A stretch of DNA of 64,000 bases from a virus. The stretch spans positions 1 to 64,000 of the IMG/VR virus record IMGVR_UViG_3300027965_000004; one strand, given 5' to 3'. Position 1 is the first letter of the stretch; each line of letters opens with the position of its first letter. A program made the translations under genes and the position numbers. The notes beneath the pieces were generated by a model that saw only the letters and a program-made list of their open reading frames with translations, had not been told where the DNA came from and searched no databases. This document shows positions 1 through 6,768 of this stretch, one piece after another.

Positions 1-150
1 CCAGCCCCATGTCGAGGCGTGGGGGTCGAGCCAGCCCCATGTCGAGGCGTGGGGGTCGAGCCAGCCCCATGTCGAGGCGTGGGGGTCGAGCCAGCCCCAT
101 GTCGTGGCGCGGGAATCGAGCCAGCCCCATGTCGTGGCGCGGGGGTATAC
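1..150. repeat. Five tandem copies of a 30-bp repeat at the left edge
   Basis: Copies begin at 1, 31, 61, 91 and 121. Copies 1-3 are identical. Copies 4 and 5 carry a few substitutions and copy 5 diverges at its 3' end. The unit length is a multiple of three, so all three frames stay open. In the frame of the downstream gene it encodes the ten-residue unit QPHVEAWGSS, later QPHVVARESS. The array probably continues left of the window. Confidence 0.95.
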
Positions 151-661
151 CCAACTGTCAGTCCGTGGTCCGGCCACGGTGGATGCTGCCGACGATACCT
201 CGGTGCTGATCTGGGGCACACTCGCCCAGGTCAGCGGCGGCCGGCAGACGCGCATCGACATCAGCAGCCCCGCGAAGTGGTGCGCCTACTACGGGCTGCC
301 GGTCCGCGAGGGCGTCGTGGCGCTCTATAAGGCCGTGCGCAAAAATTGGCACAGTCGGCACGGCGGTGATTACACACCTGGCACCGTCCCGCGGGCCCCC
401 GATTGGGACGGGGGTAAGGCGGAGTGCGGCGGCGGATACCACTTCTCGCCGCACCCGGCGATGGCGCTGGCCTTCGATCTAGAGGCAACGAAGTTCGTCG
501 CCTGCCCGGTGGCACTGGCGGAGATCGCCGTACACCCGGACGGCGATTACCCCGAGAAAGTGAAAGCGGCCGGCTGTTGCGGGCCGGTCGTGGAGTGTGA
601 TCGGTTCGGCCGGGTGAAGGAGGCGGTGCCGGCGCCGGTCATAGCGGAGGCCGCATCATGA
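2..661 (+). CDS. Partial repeat protein with DUF7666-like C-terminal domain
   Basis: The reading frame is open from the left edge, so the N-terminus lies outside the window. The first 45 or so residues are decapeptide repeats (QPHVEAWGSS type), which continue into a YTQLSVRGPA stretch. I recall such repeats as short beta-solenoid segments in phage and actinobacterial proteins. The C-terminal part has ALYKAVRKNW, YTPGT and an ECGGGYHFSPHP block followed by AFDLEATK. This resembles the small DUF7666-type domain of unknown function that often follows such repeats. The only in-frame start here, a GTG at 104, lies inside the repeats and has no ribosome binding site. The gene overlaps the next by ATGA. 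Confidence 0.6.
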   Translation, partial: QPHVEAWGSSQPHVEAWGSSQPHVEAWGSSQPHVVARESSQPHVVARGYTQLSVRGPATVDAADDTSVLIWGTLAQVSGGRQTRIDISSPAKWCAYYGLPVREGVVALYKAVRKNWHSRHGGDYTPGTVPRAPDWDGGKAECGGGYHFSPHPAMALAFDLEATKFVACPVALAEIAVHPDGDYPEKVKAAGCCGPVVECDRFGRVKEAVPAPVIAEAAS

Positions 662-753
662 GGACCGGCAAACCCTGCCCGGTGTGCGGCTGCCGGGCGT
701 GGTGGGACCGGCAGGAGAAGTATCACCGGCAGTGCGACCGCTGCCGGCAGTGA
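658..753 (+). CDS. 31-residue zinc-ribbon microprotein
   Basis: This small ORF starts on an ATGA overlap with the upstream stop. It encodes a CPVCGCRAWW knuckle and a C-terminal CDRC pair, giving a four-cysteine zinc ribbon that fills nearly the whole protein. Translational coupling to the upstream gene is likely because of the overlap. Function is unknown. Similar tiny zinc-ribbon proteins are common in phage early operons. Confidence 0.55.
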   Translation: MRTGKPCPVCGCRAWWDRQEKYHRQCDRCRQ

Positions 754-769
754 GGCAAAGGGGGCGGCC

Positions 770-1735
770 ATGACGGGCCCGGTACACGCAACAGTCGGGA
801 GGATAGCCGGTGTGTGCAGCCCTGATCCTTTACCTGTACTTGGCGGCCCGGCGGAGGGCGTCGCGCTCTACGTGGGGGCGGACGCGCAGAACGTCCAGCG
901 CCGCCGGCTCAACCTCACCGGCCGCCGTTGCTTCAGCGGGGCCTACGGCCCGAAATCCCGGTTCACCCCGGAGGAGGCGGCGCAGGTGATCGGCATCCTC
1001 GACAGCGGCGCCTTCTCGGACGCACCCGCGGACCGGCTGGACCCGGCCGCGGCGCTGGAACGCCAGTTGCGCTGGGAGCGCGACGCGCAGCGCTTCTGGC
1101 GCTACCCGTGGCGCGCCGAGGCCCTGGTGAGCTACGACCTCCTGATCGACGAGAAATGGCATCACAACCAGCGCCGCAAGGACCGCTGGTCGGTCGCCGA
1201 GGCCGAGCGGGCGGTGCGCATCACCGTGGAGGCGGCGGCCTACCTGGCATCGCGGCGGGGGCAACTGGCCCCACGCCGGCTGTGCCTGGCCTGTCAGGGC
1301 GTCGACCACCGGCAGTACGCCGAGTGTGCCGCCGGCGTCCTGCGCCACGCCACGCCCGGCGACTGGATCGGCCTAGGCGGCTGGTGCATCCTCGGCTGGT
1401 GGCGGTCCTGGCTACCGGAGTTCTGGCGGACCTGCCGGCTGGTACTGCCGCTGGTGGCCGAGGCGGGCATTAGCCGCCTCCACCTGTTCGGCGTGATGTA
1501 CCCGCCGGTGTTGGGGGGCCTCCTGTGGCTGGCCGACCGGCACGGGTTGACCGTGAGTACGGACAGTTCGGGGCCGGTCCTCCAGCCGAGTTGGCCGGAT
1601 GCGAAGAAGGCAGGCGCGCTGGCCGACACCTGGGAGGCCAACGTCGCGCACTGGCAGCGGTTGCTGGCGGGCCTGCGCGGCAGCGCCCACTACCGCGAGC
1701 CGCCCGTGGACCGCCAGCGGGTGTTGTTCGTGTGA
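770..1735 (+). CDS. dpdA: DpdA/TGT-like transglycosylase, predicted 7-deazaguanine DNA modification
   Basis: The 321-residue protein has the ordered landmarks of the tRNA-guanine transglycosylase fold. They are LDSGAF near residues 77-82 (Asp78 in the general-base position), a YDLLID segment near 122-127, CQGVDH near 175-180 (Gln of the substrate pocket), GLGGW near 201-205, and STDSSG near 263-268 (Asp265 in the nucleophile position). The DSGAF variant of DSGGF is typical, as I recall, of phage DpdA proteins, which exchange guanine in DNA for preQ0 or a derivative. No preQ0 synthesis gene is visible in the window, so the base would have to come from host queuosine metabolism or from genes outside it. 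The start follows a GGGGGCGG ribosome-binding stretch. A TGT-family enzyme acting on RNA is the main alternative. Confidence 0.72.
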   Translation: MTGPVHATVGRIAGVCSPDPLPVLGGPAEGVALYVGADAQNVQRRRLNLTGRRCFSGAYGPKSRFTPEEAAQVIGILDSGAFSDAPADRLDPAAALERQLRWERDAQRFWRYPWRAEALVSYDLLIDEKWHHNQRRKDRWSVAEAERAVRITVEAAAYLASRRGQLAPRRLCLACQGVDHRQYAECAAGVLRHATPGDWIGLGGWCILGWWRSWLPEFWRTCRLVLPLVAEAGISRLHLFGVMYPPVLGGLLWLADRHGLTVSTDSSGPVLQPSWPDAKKAGALADTWEANVAHWQRLLAGLRGSAHYREPPVDRQRVLFV

Positions 1736-1753
1736 GCGGAGGGAAAGGGGGCG

Positions 1754-1782
1754 GGGCCGGTCCCGGCGAGGGCGACCGGCCC
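1754..1782 (+). promoter_or_regulatory. Perfect 9-bp inverted repeat between dpdA and the replication genes
   Basis: GGGCCGGTC at 1754-1762 pairs with GACCGGCCC at 1774-1782 across an 11-nt loop. No T-tract follows, so it is not a clear terminator. It may be an mRNA-processing or regulatory hairpin in the 124-bp gap. The rest of that gap is G-rich and shows no convincing promoter. Confidence 0.4.
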
Positions 1783-1859
1783 GCCCGAAGGTAAGCACCG
1801 TGGCGGTCGGTCAGGACGCCGGGGGTGCCGTTTTTATTGTACCGAAGGGAGGTGAAAAA

Positions 1860-1949
1860 GTGGCCGGGAATCGCTACGCCGAACCACCAAAAGATCCGCG
1901 CCGGCGGCCGAGTCGATTCGCCCGTTACCCGGATCGCGTGGGGGCCTGA
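1860..1949 (+). CDS. 29-residue basic leader-type ORF before the replication initiator
   Basis: A GTG at 1860 follows a strong GGGAGGTG Shine-Dalgarno at about 1847-1854. The 29-residue product is rich in Arg and Pro. Its stop is one base before the GTG of the replication protein, so its main role may be translational coupling of the initiator. No domain is recognisable. The ribosome-binding site is better than that of the following gene, which is the main reason to keep this ORF. Confidence 0.4.
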   Translation: MAGNRYAEPPKDPRRRPSRFARYPDRVGA

Positions 1950-1950
1950 C

Positions 1951-2754
1951 GTGGCGGCCAAACTACCGTACCTCCAGTTTTTCCCCGACGATTGGCTGTC
2001 GGATGAGAAGCTTCGGCTTTGCTCCCTCGCCGCCCGTGGCCTGTGGATCGATCTGCTCTCCCTGATGCACAAGCAGGACCGCAGGGGTTACCTCCAGCAG
2101 GTGTCCGGTCAGCCTTTATCTCCCGAGCAAATCTCTCGACTGACGGGTTGCTCGGTGGAGGAGGTCTCGCCGCTGTTGCGGGAACTTATCAACTCCGGTG
2201 CTGCCTCTGTATCGAGCGACGGCGTGATCTACTCCAGACGAATGGTCCGGGACGAGGAAATTCGGCTGATCCGTGCGGAGGCGGGGTCCAAGGGCGGTAA
2301 AAAAAAAGCCGCCACTAACAGTTTGCTAAGGCAAAACCCCAAGCAAAAGTCTAGCAAACACGTTAGCAAAACCCTGGCAAAACCCCTAGCAAACTCTGGA
2401 TATGGTATTGGAGATGGTTCTGGCTTTGCTGCTGGTTCCGGGAAGGAGGAAGGGGGGGGTGCGGGGGGGAGGGGGGACGGGTTCGACGAGTTTTGGGCAG
2501 CTTACCCACGCCGCCAGGCGAAACAGGATGCCGCCAGGGCGTGGGGGAAATTAAGGCCGGATGCCGAGCTGCGCGCCAAGATTCTCGCGGCCCTGGAGTT
2601 CCAAAAGAGTTGGGGGCAGTGGAAAAACGGCGTGATCCCCCACGCGGCCACCTGGCTCAACGGCCGGCGCTGGGAGGACGAATCACCGCAGGGCGTCCAG
2701 GCGCCGCAACTCTTCCGCGGCATTGCGGACTGGATGGCCGAAGGGGGAGGGTAA
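1951..2754 (+). CDS. Phage replication initiator / replisome organiser-like protein
   Basis: The 267-residue protein starts at a GTG one base after a short coupled ORF. A longer in-frame start at 1825 is open, but its extra residues look random. Residues 1-35 (PYLQFFPDDWLSDEKL, then ARGLWIDLLSLM) match the DUF1376-like winged-helix N-terminus of phage replication proteins. A central linker of about residues 120-175 is low in complexity and unusually Lys/Asn/Gly-rich. The C-terminus has FWAAYPRRQAKQDAARAW and a HAATWLNGRRW box seen in phage O/DnaD-type initiators. The linker is encoded by an iteron-like DNA array, an arrangement like lambda O. It is followed directly by a helicase-loader-like gene. 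Confidence 0.72.
   Translation: MAAKLPYLQFFPDDWLSDEKLRLCSLAARGLWIDLLSLMHKQDRRGYLQQVSGQPLSPEQISRLTGCSVEEVSPLLRELINSGAASVSSDGVIYSRRMVRDEEIRLIRAEAGSKGGKKKAATNSLLRQNPKQKSSKHVSKTLAKPLANSGYGIGDGSGFAAGSGKEEGGGAGGRGDGFDEFWAAYPRRQAKQDAARAWGKLRPDAELRAKILAALEFQKSWGQWKNGVIPHAATWLNGRRWEDESPQGVQAPQLFRGIADWMAEGGG
2321..2396. repeat. Iteron array inside the initiator gene, candidate replication origin
   Basis: Six direct copies of an AGCAAAAC-like motif have their GCAAA cores beginning at 2331, 2343, 2354, 2366, 2377 and 2389, and one inverted copy (GTTTGCTA) lies at 2321. Spacings are 12, 11, 12, 11 and 12 bp, about one helical turn. These spacings change the reading frame between copies, so the repetition belongs to the DNA and is not forced by a protein repeat. 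The region is AT-rich against a GC-rich background. Lambda-type phages keep their origin at this place, within the initiator gene. Confidence 0.65.
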
Positions 2755-2759
2755 TCGTG

Positions 2760-3296
2760 ATGACCCGGGAGGAATTCGCCGGCGTGATGGCCTACCTGTC
2801 GGCCGGCTGCGCCAGGCCGGTGACGAAGGAGCAGGCCGAGGTCTACTGGGACCTGTTGGGCGACCTGCCCCTGCCGGCGCTCCGCCTGGCCGCGCAGAGG
2901 GCCTTGCTGGAGGGGCAATACCCGACGTTGCCGCCCGTGGGCGTGTTGCGGCGGCTGGCCGTCGCCGCCGAGGGGTTGACCGCGGCCGAGGCCTGGGGAT
3001 TGGTCCGCAGCGCCATGAACCGCCTGGGGTACACGGCCACCGACGAGGACCTGCGCCGCGCCTTGCCGCCCGTGGCGGCCGCGGCGGCGCTGGCCCTGGG
3101 CTGGCGCAACCTGTGCGACTCGACGGAGCCGCACATCAGCTATGCCCAGTTCCGCGACGCCTACGAGGCCCTGGCCGGCCGGGCGCGGCGTGAGTCTCTG
3201 CTGCCGGCGCCGCTCAAGGAGGCGCTGCGCCAGATCGGCCGCGAGGTCGAGCCAGTGCGGCAGTTGGCCGGCACAGTCAGGAGGATCGAGTCATGA
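2760..3296 (+). CDS. G39P-like replicative helicase loader/inhibitor
   Basis: The 178-residue protein starts MTREEFAGVMAYL and contains VYWDLLGDLP, followed by a helical stretch ending in a short YPTLPPVGVLRRL segment. This pattern matches the N-terminal helical domain of SPP1 G39P-type helicase loaders (three helices, WxxxLxDLP, then a proline-containing turn and a helix). The Ala/Leu-rich C-terminus is helical. It sits immediately after the initiator, the usual place for the loader. A GTG codon just before the ATG is an alternative start. No helicase gene of the DnaB family is visible in the window, so it would load the host helicase. Confidence 0.6.
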   Translation: MTREEFAGVMAYLSAGCARPVTKEQAEVYWDLLGDLPLPALRLAAQRALLEGQYPTLPPVGVLRRLAVAAEGLTAAEAWGLVRSAMNRLGYTATDEDLRRALPPVAAAAALALGWRNLCDSTEPHISYAQFRDAYEALAGRARRESLLPAPLKEALRQIGREVEPVRQLAGTVRRIES

Positions 3297-3589
3297 CCGC
3301 CGCCCTCGCCGCCCCCGCGATCCGCCCGCCCGTGGTCCTCGAGCGCCGGGGCCGCTGCGTCCGCCTGGCCCAGCTGCCCGGCGGGTCCTGGATGTCCGAG
3401 CGCGACCTGCGCCCGTGCAGCTGCGGCCACCGCGTCTTCGTGGTGACGGCGGCCGGCCGGGTCCTGTGCGAGCAATGCCCGCGGGCCCGGGACACGCGGG
3501 GGCAGGCCGTGATCGACCGGATTTTGATGCCAGCGCGATCGGAAGTTTCAACGAGAAAGGTACACCACCATGTCACGACGCAAACGTAA
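3293..3589 (+). CDS. Hypothetical protein with CxC-CxxC zinc motif
   Basis: The 98-residue ORF begins on an ATGA overlap and ends 20 bp inside the next gene. CSCGHRV at about residue 43 and CEQCP at about residue 59 could make one zinc ribbon. The last 25 residues, overlapping the next start, look unconstrained. No family is recognised. Its place in the replication operon suggests an accessory early role, but that is inference only. Confidence 0.5.
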   Translation: MTAALAAPAIRPPVVLERRGRCVRLAQLPGGSWMSERDLRPCSCGHRVFVVTAAGRVLCEQCPRARDTRGQAVIDRILMPARSEVSTRKVHHHVTTQT

Positions 3590-4556
3590 TGACCAGCCGG
3601 AATTCCCGGCACCGGAAGAGTCCGCAGCAACGGCGACGGCCACGGCCGAACCGGAGGCCCCAGAGGCGGCGGAAGCGACACCGGGGGCGCCGGCCAACGG
3701 CGACGGCGCTTCCCAGGCGGCCGATCCCGGCGGGCAAGCGGCACCGCCGGACCCGCTACGGGCGGCGTTCCAGGCCGGGCGGAACGACGAATTCATCGCC
3801 CGGCTCAAGGACATTCACCGCCGCAAGCTGGAGGCCAAGGCGGAAGTCGCCGACGCGGCCAAAGACCTCAAGGCGGCCAAGGCGCGCCTCCAGTCGATCC
3901 AGGACGACGAGGACAAACTCTTGGCCGCGTACCTGTACAACACCATGCCGCTCTACGACCCGCCGGCGGCCAACGGCCGGGCTAAGGACGCCGCGGCGGA
4001 GGCGCCGGCGCCCGCCGAGACCTGGCGTGCCGTGCCGATCCGCGAGGCCCTGGCCGGTCTGCCGGCCAGCGTCTACGTGCGGCTCGAAGAGGCCGAGATC
4101 AGCACGATGGGCGGTTACGCCGACTTCTGCGAGCGGAACGCCTCGAAGGTGGACTCGGGTGAGCATCCCGTCCGCAAGATCAAGGGCATCGGCCCGGCCA
4201 AAGTGGAGCAGATCCAGGCCGCCGAGGAAGCCTTCTGGCAGCGCTGGAAGGCGGCGCCGGCCGCGGACGTCGACGTCGACGCCGGCGCGGGGGACGATCC
4301 CGACTGGTATCTCCGCCCGGTCAGCGCCCTCGGCCTGCCCTCCGGTGTCAATGCGTCCCTCGCCGGCGCGGGGCTCGTCAACCTCGGCGACCTGGCCCAG
4401 CGCCTGAAGGACAAGGGCACGGTCGAGGACCTGCCGGGGTTGAGCGGCTTCCTGGGTGCATCCGTGAAACGGCGCTTCGAGGAGTACCAGGCCGGGGAAG
4501 AGACCGAGGAACCCGAGGACGGCGACACGGAAGACGAGGAGGCGAACCATGCCTGA
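3570..4556 (+). CDS. Helix-hairpin-helix protein with RNA-polymerase alpha-CTD-like domain
   Basis: The 328-residue protein has an acidic Ala/Glu/Pro-rich N-terminus to about residue 65. A coiled coil follows at about residues 75-125. A helix-hairpin-helix (KIKGIGPAKVEQIQ) lies near residue 205. A second compact domain at about residues 250-305 has VSALGLPSGVNASLAGAG, LGDLAQRL and LPGLSGFLGASVKRRFEEY. This order (L-L-S-x-x-x-x-x-L..AG..., then L..L, then GLG-like helix) matches the alpha-CTD fold. The C-terminus is Glu/Asp-rich. It may bind DNA or act on transcription. Exact function is unknown. Confidence 0.5.
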   Translation: MSRRKRNDQPEFPAPEESAATATATAEPEAPEAAEATPGAPANGDGASQAADPGGQAAPPDPLRAAFQAGRNDEFIARLKDIHRRKLEAKAEVADAAKDLKAAKARLQSIQDDEDKLLAAYLYNTMPLYDPPAANGRAKDAAAEAPAPAETWRAVPIREALAGLPASVYVRLEEAEISTMGGYADFCERNASKVDSGEHPVRKIKGIGPAKVEQIQAAEEAFWQRWKAAPAADVDVDAGAGDDPDWYLRPVSALGLPSGVNASLAGAGLVNLGDLAQRLKDKGTVEDLPGLSGFLGASVKRRFEEYQAGEETEEPEDGDTEDEEANHA

Positions 4557-4821
4557 CCCGCGCCTGCACGGCCCGGAGAAATGCCCGCGGACCTGTTCGG
4601 AGTGTAGCGGCCGGCACCACTGGATTGACACGGGGTTTGACCCGACCTGCGAGGACCCCGATGACGAGATGGACGACGGCACAGCCCGCGCCGTCCTGGA
4701 TTACGACCGACGGCACGGCACCGAGCACGCGCTGGCCTACTTCGCCTGCAAACACTGCCCGGCCTGGGCGGAGTGCGATTACGTGTGGGAACTGGAAGAG
4801 GACGCGGAGGACGAAGCGTGA
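4549..4821 (+). CDS. Cys-rich acidic hypothetical protein
   Basis: This 90-residue ORF overlaps the previous stop by eight bases. It has CPRTCSECSGRHHW at the N-terminus and CKHCPAWAECDYVW near residue 68, enough Cys/His for two zinc-binding knuckles, and an acidic tail. Its stop overlaps the GTG of the VRR-NUC gene, so the two are likely translated together. No family recognised. Confidence 0.55.
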   Translation: MPDPRLHGPEKCPRTCSECSGRHHWIDTGFDPTCEDPDDEMDDGTARAVLDYDRRHGTEHALAYFACKHCPAWAECDYVWELEEDAEDEA

Positions 4822-5165
4822 AAAAGCCCACCGAAACCGACCTGGTGCGCCAGTGCCTCGAATACCTGTGGCTCCGCGGCCACTTCGCCTGGCGGCAGAA
4901 TCAGGGCGGCGTCACGGCCACCTACCAGGGCAAGCGGCGCTACGTCCGCTTCGCCCGGGTGGACGGGATCAGCGACATCATCGGCGTGTTGGGGCCGGCG
5001 GCTTCCTGGCCGGGCCGGTTCCTGGCGGTCGAGGCCAAGATCCGCCCGAACCGGCCCACGCCGGCACAGTGGGCTTTCCTCGGGGCGGTGACGACGGCCG
5101 GGGGCCTGGCCGTGGTCTGTTACGACCTGGACGATTTGCGTCGGGTATTGGGGGACATCGCATGA
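4818..5165 (+). CDS. VRR-NUC domain nuclease
   Basis: The 115-residue protein starts at a GTG in a GTGA overlap. It carries GISDIIGV (active-site Asp) and FLAVEAKIRPNRPTPAQ (the ExK pair followed by the conserved T-P-x-Q), then AVVCYDLDDLRRVL. These are the hallmarks of stand-alone phage VRR-NUC proteins, a branch of the PD-(D/E)xK nucleases. The family is linked to branched-DNA processing in replication or repair. It sits between replication and methyltransferase genes and overlaps the following gene by ATGA. Confidence 0.8.
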   Translation: MKKPTETDLVRQCLEYLWLRGHFAWRQNQGGVTATYQGKRRYVRFARVDGISDIIGVLGPAASWPGRFLAVEAKIRPNRPTPAQWAFLGAVTTAGGLAVVCYDLDDLRRVLGDIA

Positions 5166-6160
5166 CATGGGAACTGATCCAAGGAGACTGTCTGGAAATC
5201 CTTGCGGGCCTGCCCGCGGACAGCGCCGACCTGGTGTTCGGCTCGCCGCCTTACGAGCAGGCGCGGCTGTACCTGGAAAACGGCGACGACCTGGGCATCG
5301 CCCGCGACACCGAGGCGTGGGTCGCCTGGATGGTCCAGGTCTTCCGCGCTTCCCTGCGCGTGTGCAAGGGACTCGTGGCGTTCGTGGTGGAGGGGCAGAC
5401 CAAGGGCTACCGCTGGAGCGCCGGGCCGGCGCTGCTGATGGCCGACCTGCACCGGGCCGGCATCCATCTCCGCAAGCCGCCCGTCTACAAGCGCGTGGGG
5501 ATTCCCGGCTCCGGCGGCCCGGACTGGCTGCGCAACGACTATGAGTTTATCGTCTGCGCCACGCGCGGCGGCCGGTTGCCCTGGTCTGACAATACCGCCT
5601 GTGGGCACCCCCCGAAGTGGGCGCCGGGCGGGGAGATGTCGCACCGGCTGACCGACGGGACGCGCTGCAACCAGTGGGGCGGACACCCGAGGTCCTCACA
5701 GCAACGGCGGCGCGACGGCAGCCGGCAGCCGCCGGCGCGGCCGAGCCATGTGTTGCAGACGGTCGCCGAGGCCGGCCGCGCGGCCGGCGAACCGCTGCCG
5801 GTCAAGAACGGGGCGACGCGCGGCTACCAGAACGGCGACACCAGCAACGACGGCCGTTACAAGCCGCCGGCCCTGGCCAACCCCGGCAACGTGATCGCCG
5901 TGAACGTCGGCGGCGGCCAAATGGGAAACGAGCTGTGCCATCAGAACGAGGCGCCGTTCCCCGAGGCCCTGGCCGAGTTCTTCGTGCGCTCCTTCTGCCC
6001 GGTGGGCGGAAAGGTGCTGGACCCCTTCTCAGGATCGGGAACAACGGGCGCCGTGGCCGTGCGCTGGCAACGTGACTTCCTGGGCATCGACATCCGGGAA
6101 AGCCAGGTCGCGTTGTCGCGCAAGCGGATCAGCCAGGAAACGCCCCTGATGTTTACCTGA
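5162..6160 (+). CDS. DNA methyltransferase, class beta, predicted N4-cytosine
   Basis: The 332-residue protein has catalytic motif IV as SPPY at residues 28-31 and the S-adenosylmethionine motif as DPFSGSGTT near residues 287-295, the class beta order. SPPY usually marks N4-cytosine enzymes, though some modify adenine. FLGIDIRESQVALSRKRI follows as expected. A long central region (about 140-230) is probably the target-recognition domain. No cognate restriction enzyme lies next to it, so it acts as an orphan, most likely protecting phage DNA. The start is on an ATGA overlap with the nuclease gene. Confidence 0.82.
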   Translation: MTWELIQGDCLEILAGLPADSADLVFGSPPYEQARLYLENGDDLGIARDTEAWVAWMVQVFRASLRVCKGLVAFVVEGQTKGYRWSAGPALLMADLHRAGIHLRKPPVYKRVGIPGSGGPDWLRNDYEFIVCATRGGRLPWSDNTACGHPPKWAPGGEMSHRLTDGTRCNQWGGHPRSSQQRRRDGSRQPPARPSHVLQTVAEAGRAAGEPLPVKNGATRGYQNGDTSNDGRYKPPALANPGNVIAVNVGGGQMGNELCHQNEAPFPEALAEFFVRSFCPVGGKVLDPFSGSGTTGAVAVRWQRDFLGIDIRESQVALSRKRISQETPLMFT

Positions 6161-6172
6161 AAGGAGACCGCC

Positions 6173-6421
6173 ATGCCGACCGCCGCCCCGACCACAAGCC
6201 GCGCCGACCTGCTGGCGGCCGTGGCGCGCACGCTGCCGGGCCGCTTCACCCTGGAGGACCTGGCCGTGGCCGCCTGGCGCGCCCACCCGCGGGCCTTCCG
6301 GATGGAGGGCTACGACCTCCCCGACAAGCTGGCGGTGGCGGTGCTGCTCTACCGGGTGGACGGGCTCTTGGCCCGCGGGGTGCTGCGCGAGCGCGGCGAG
6401 CGGTACGAGGTGGCACCATGA
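6173..6421 (+). CDS. Small predicted winged-helix protein
   Basis: The 82-residue protein has an AAGGAG ribosome-binding site six bases before the ATG. The sequence RFTLEDLAVAAWRAHPRAF, then a MEGYDLPDKLAVAVLLYRVDGLLARGVLRERGERYEV stretch, reads as a helix-turn-helix followed by a short wing. Small proteins of this shape are frequent in planctomycete genomes and phages. Target unknown. It overlaps the next gene by ATGA. Confidence 0.55.
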   Translation: MPTAAPTTSRADLLAAVARTLPGRFTLEDLAVAAWRAHPRAFRMEGYDLPDKLAVAVLLYRVDGLLARGVLRERGERYEVAP

Positions 6422-6768
6422 CGAAGTTCCGGGACGGCCCGGCCGCGGGCGTGGTCCTGACGCTCCGCCGGGCGCCGATCTTCCTGCGCGTGGTGCGCGA
6501 CCCGGCCGGCATGTGGGACGGGCTCGACCAGCTCGCCGACACGCCCGCGCCCGCGGAAGCGGTCTGCGCCTACCGCAAGGTGTCCGACGACGGCACGATC
6601 CATGTGGACGGCGGCCGCGATGGGCGACGCTTCGGCCTCTGGCTGGCCGCCGCCACCTATGAGTACGTCGAGCCGCAACCCGCGGAAGGGGTCATGCGGG
6701 TGAACGAGGCCTGGCGGGCGTGGTGTCAGGCCGAGTATGCCAGGATCAAAGGGGGGCGCGATGCCTAA
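6418..6768 (+). CDS. Hypothetical protein, 116 aa
   Basis: No domain recognised. The protein is mixed alpha/beta in composition with VLTLRRAPIFLRVVRD near the start and a C-terminal helix rich in Trp (EAWRAWCQAEY). It is coupled upstream by ATGA and overlaps the start of the cytosine-C5 methyltransferase by eight bases. The position suggests an accessory to DNA modification, but nothing in the sequence proves this. Confidence 0.5.
   Translation: MTKFRDGPAAGVVLTLRRAPIFLRVVRDPAGMWDGLDQLADTPAPAEAVCAYRKVSDDGTIHVDGGRDGRRFGLWLAAATYEYVEPQPAEGVMRVNEAWRAWCQAEYARIKGGRDA

Noticed and set aside
1-150. CRISPR-like array at the left edge
   Set aside because: The 30-bp units are contiguous, have no spacers and no palindromic repeat, and translate as a decapeptide repeat.
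9-330. ORFs in the other two frames of the tandem repeat
   Set aside because: They arise because the unit is 30 bp and contains no stop in any frame; only the frame continuing to 661 matches a known C-terminal domain.
2299-2307. Run of nine A as a programmed frameshift site in the initiator gene
   Set aside because: The -1 frame ends within eight codons. It could trim the protein, but there is no evidence beyond the run itself.
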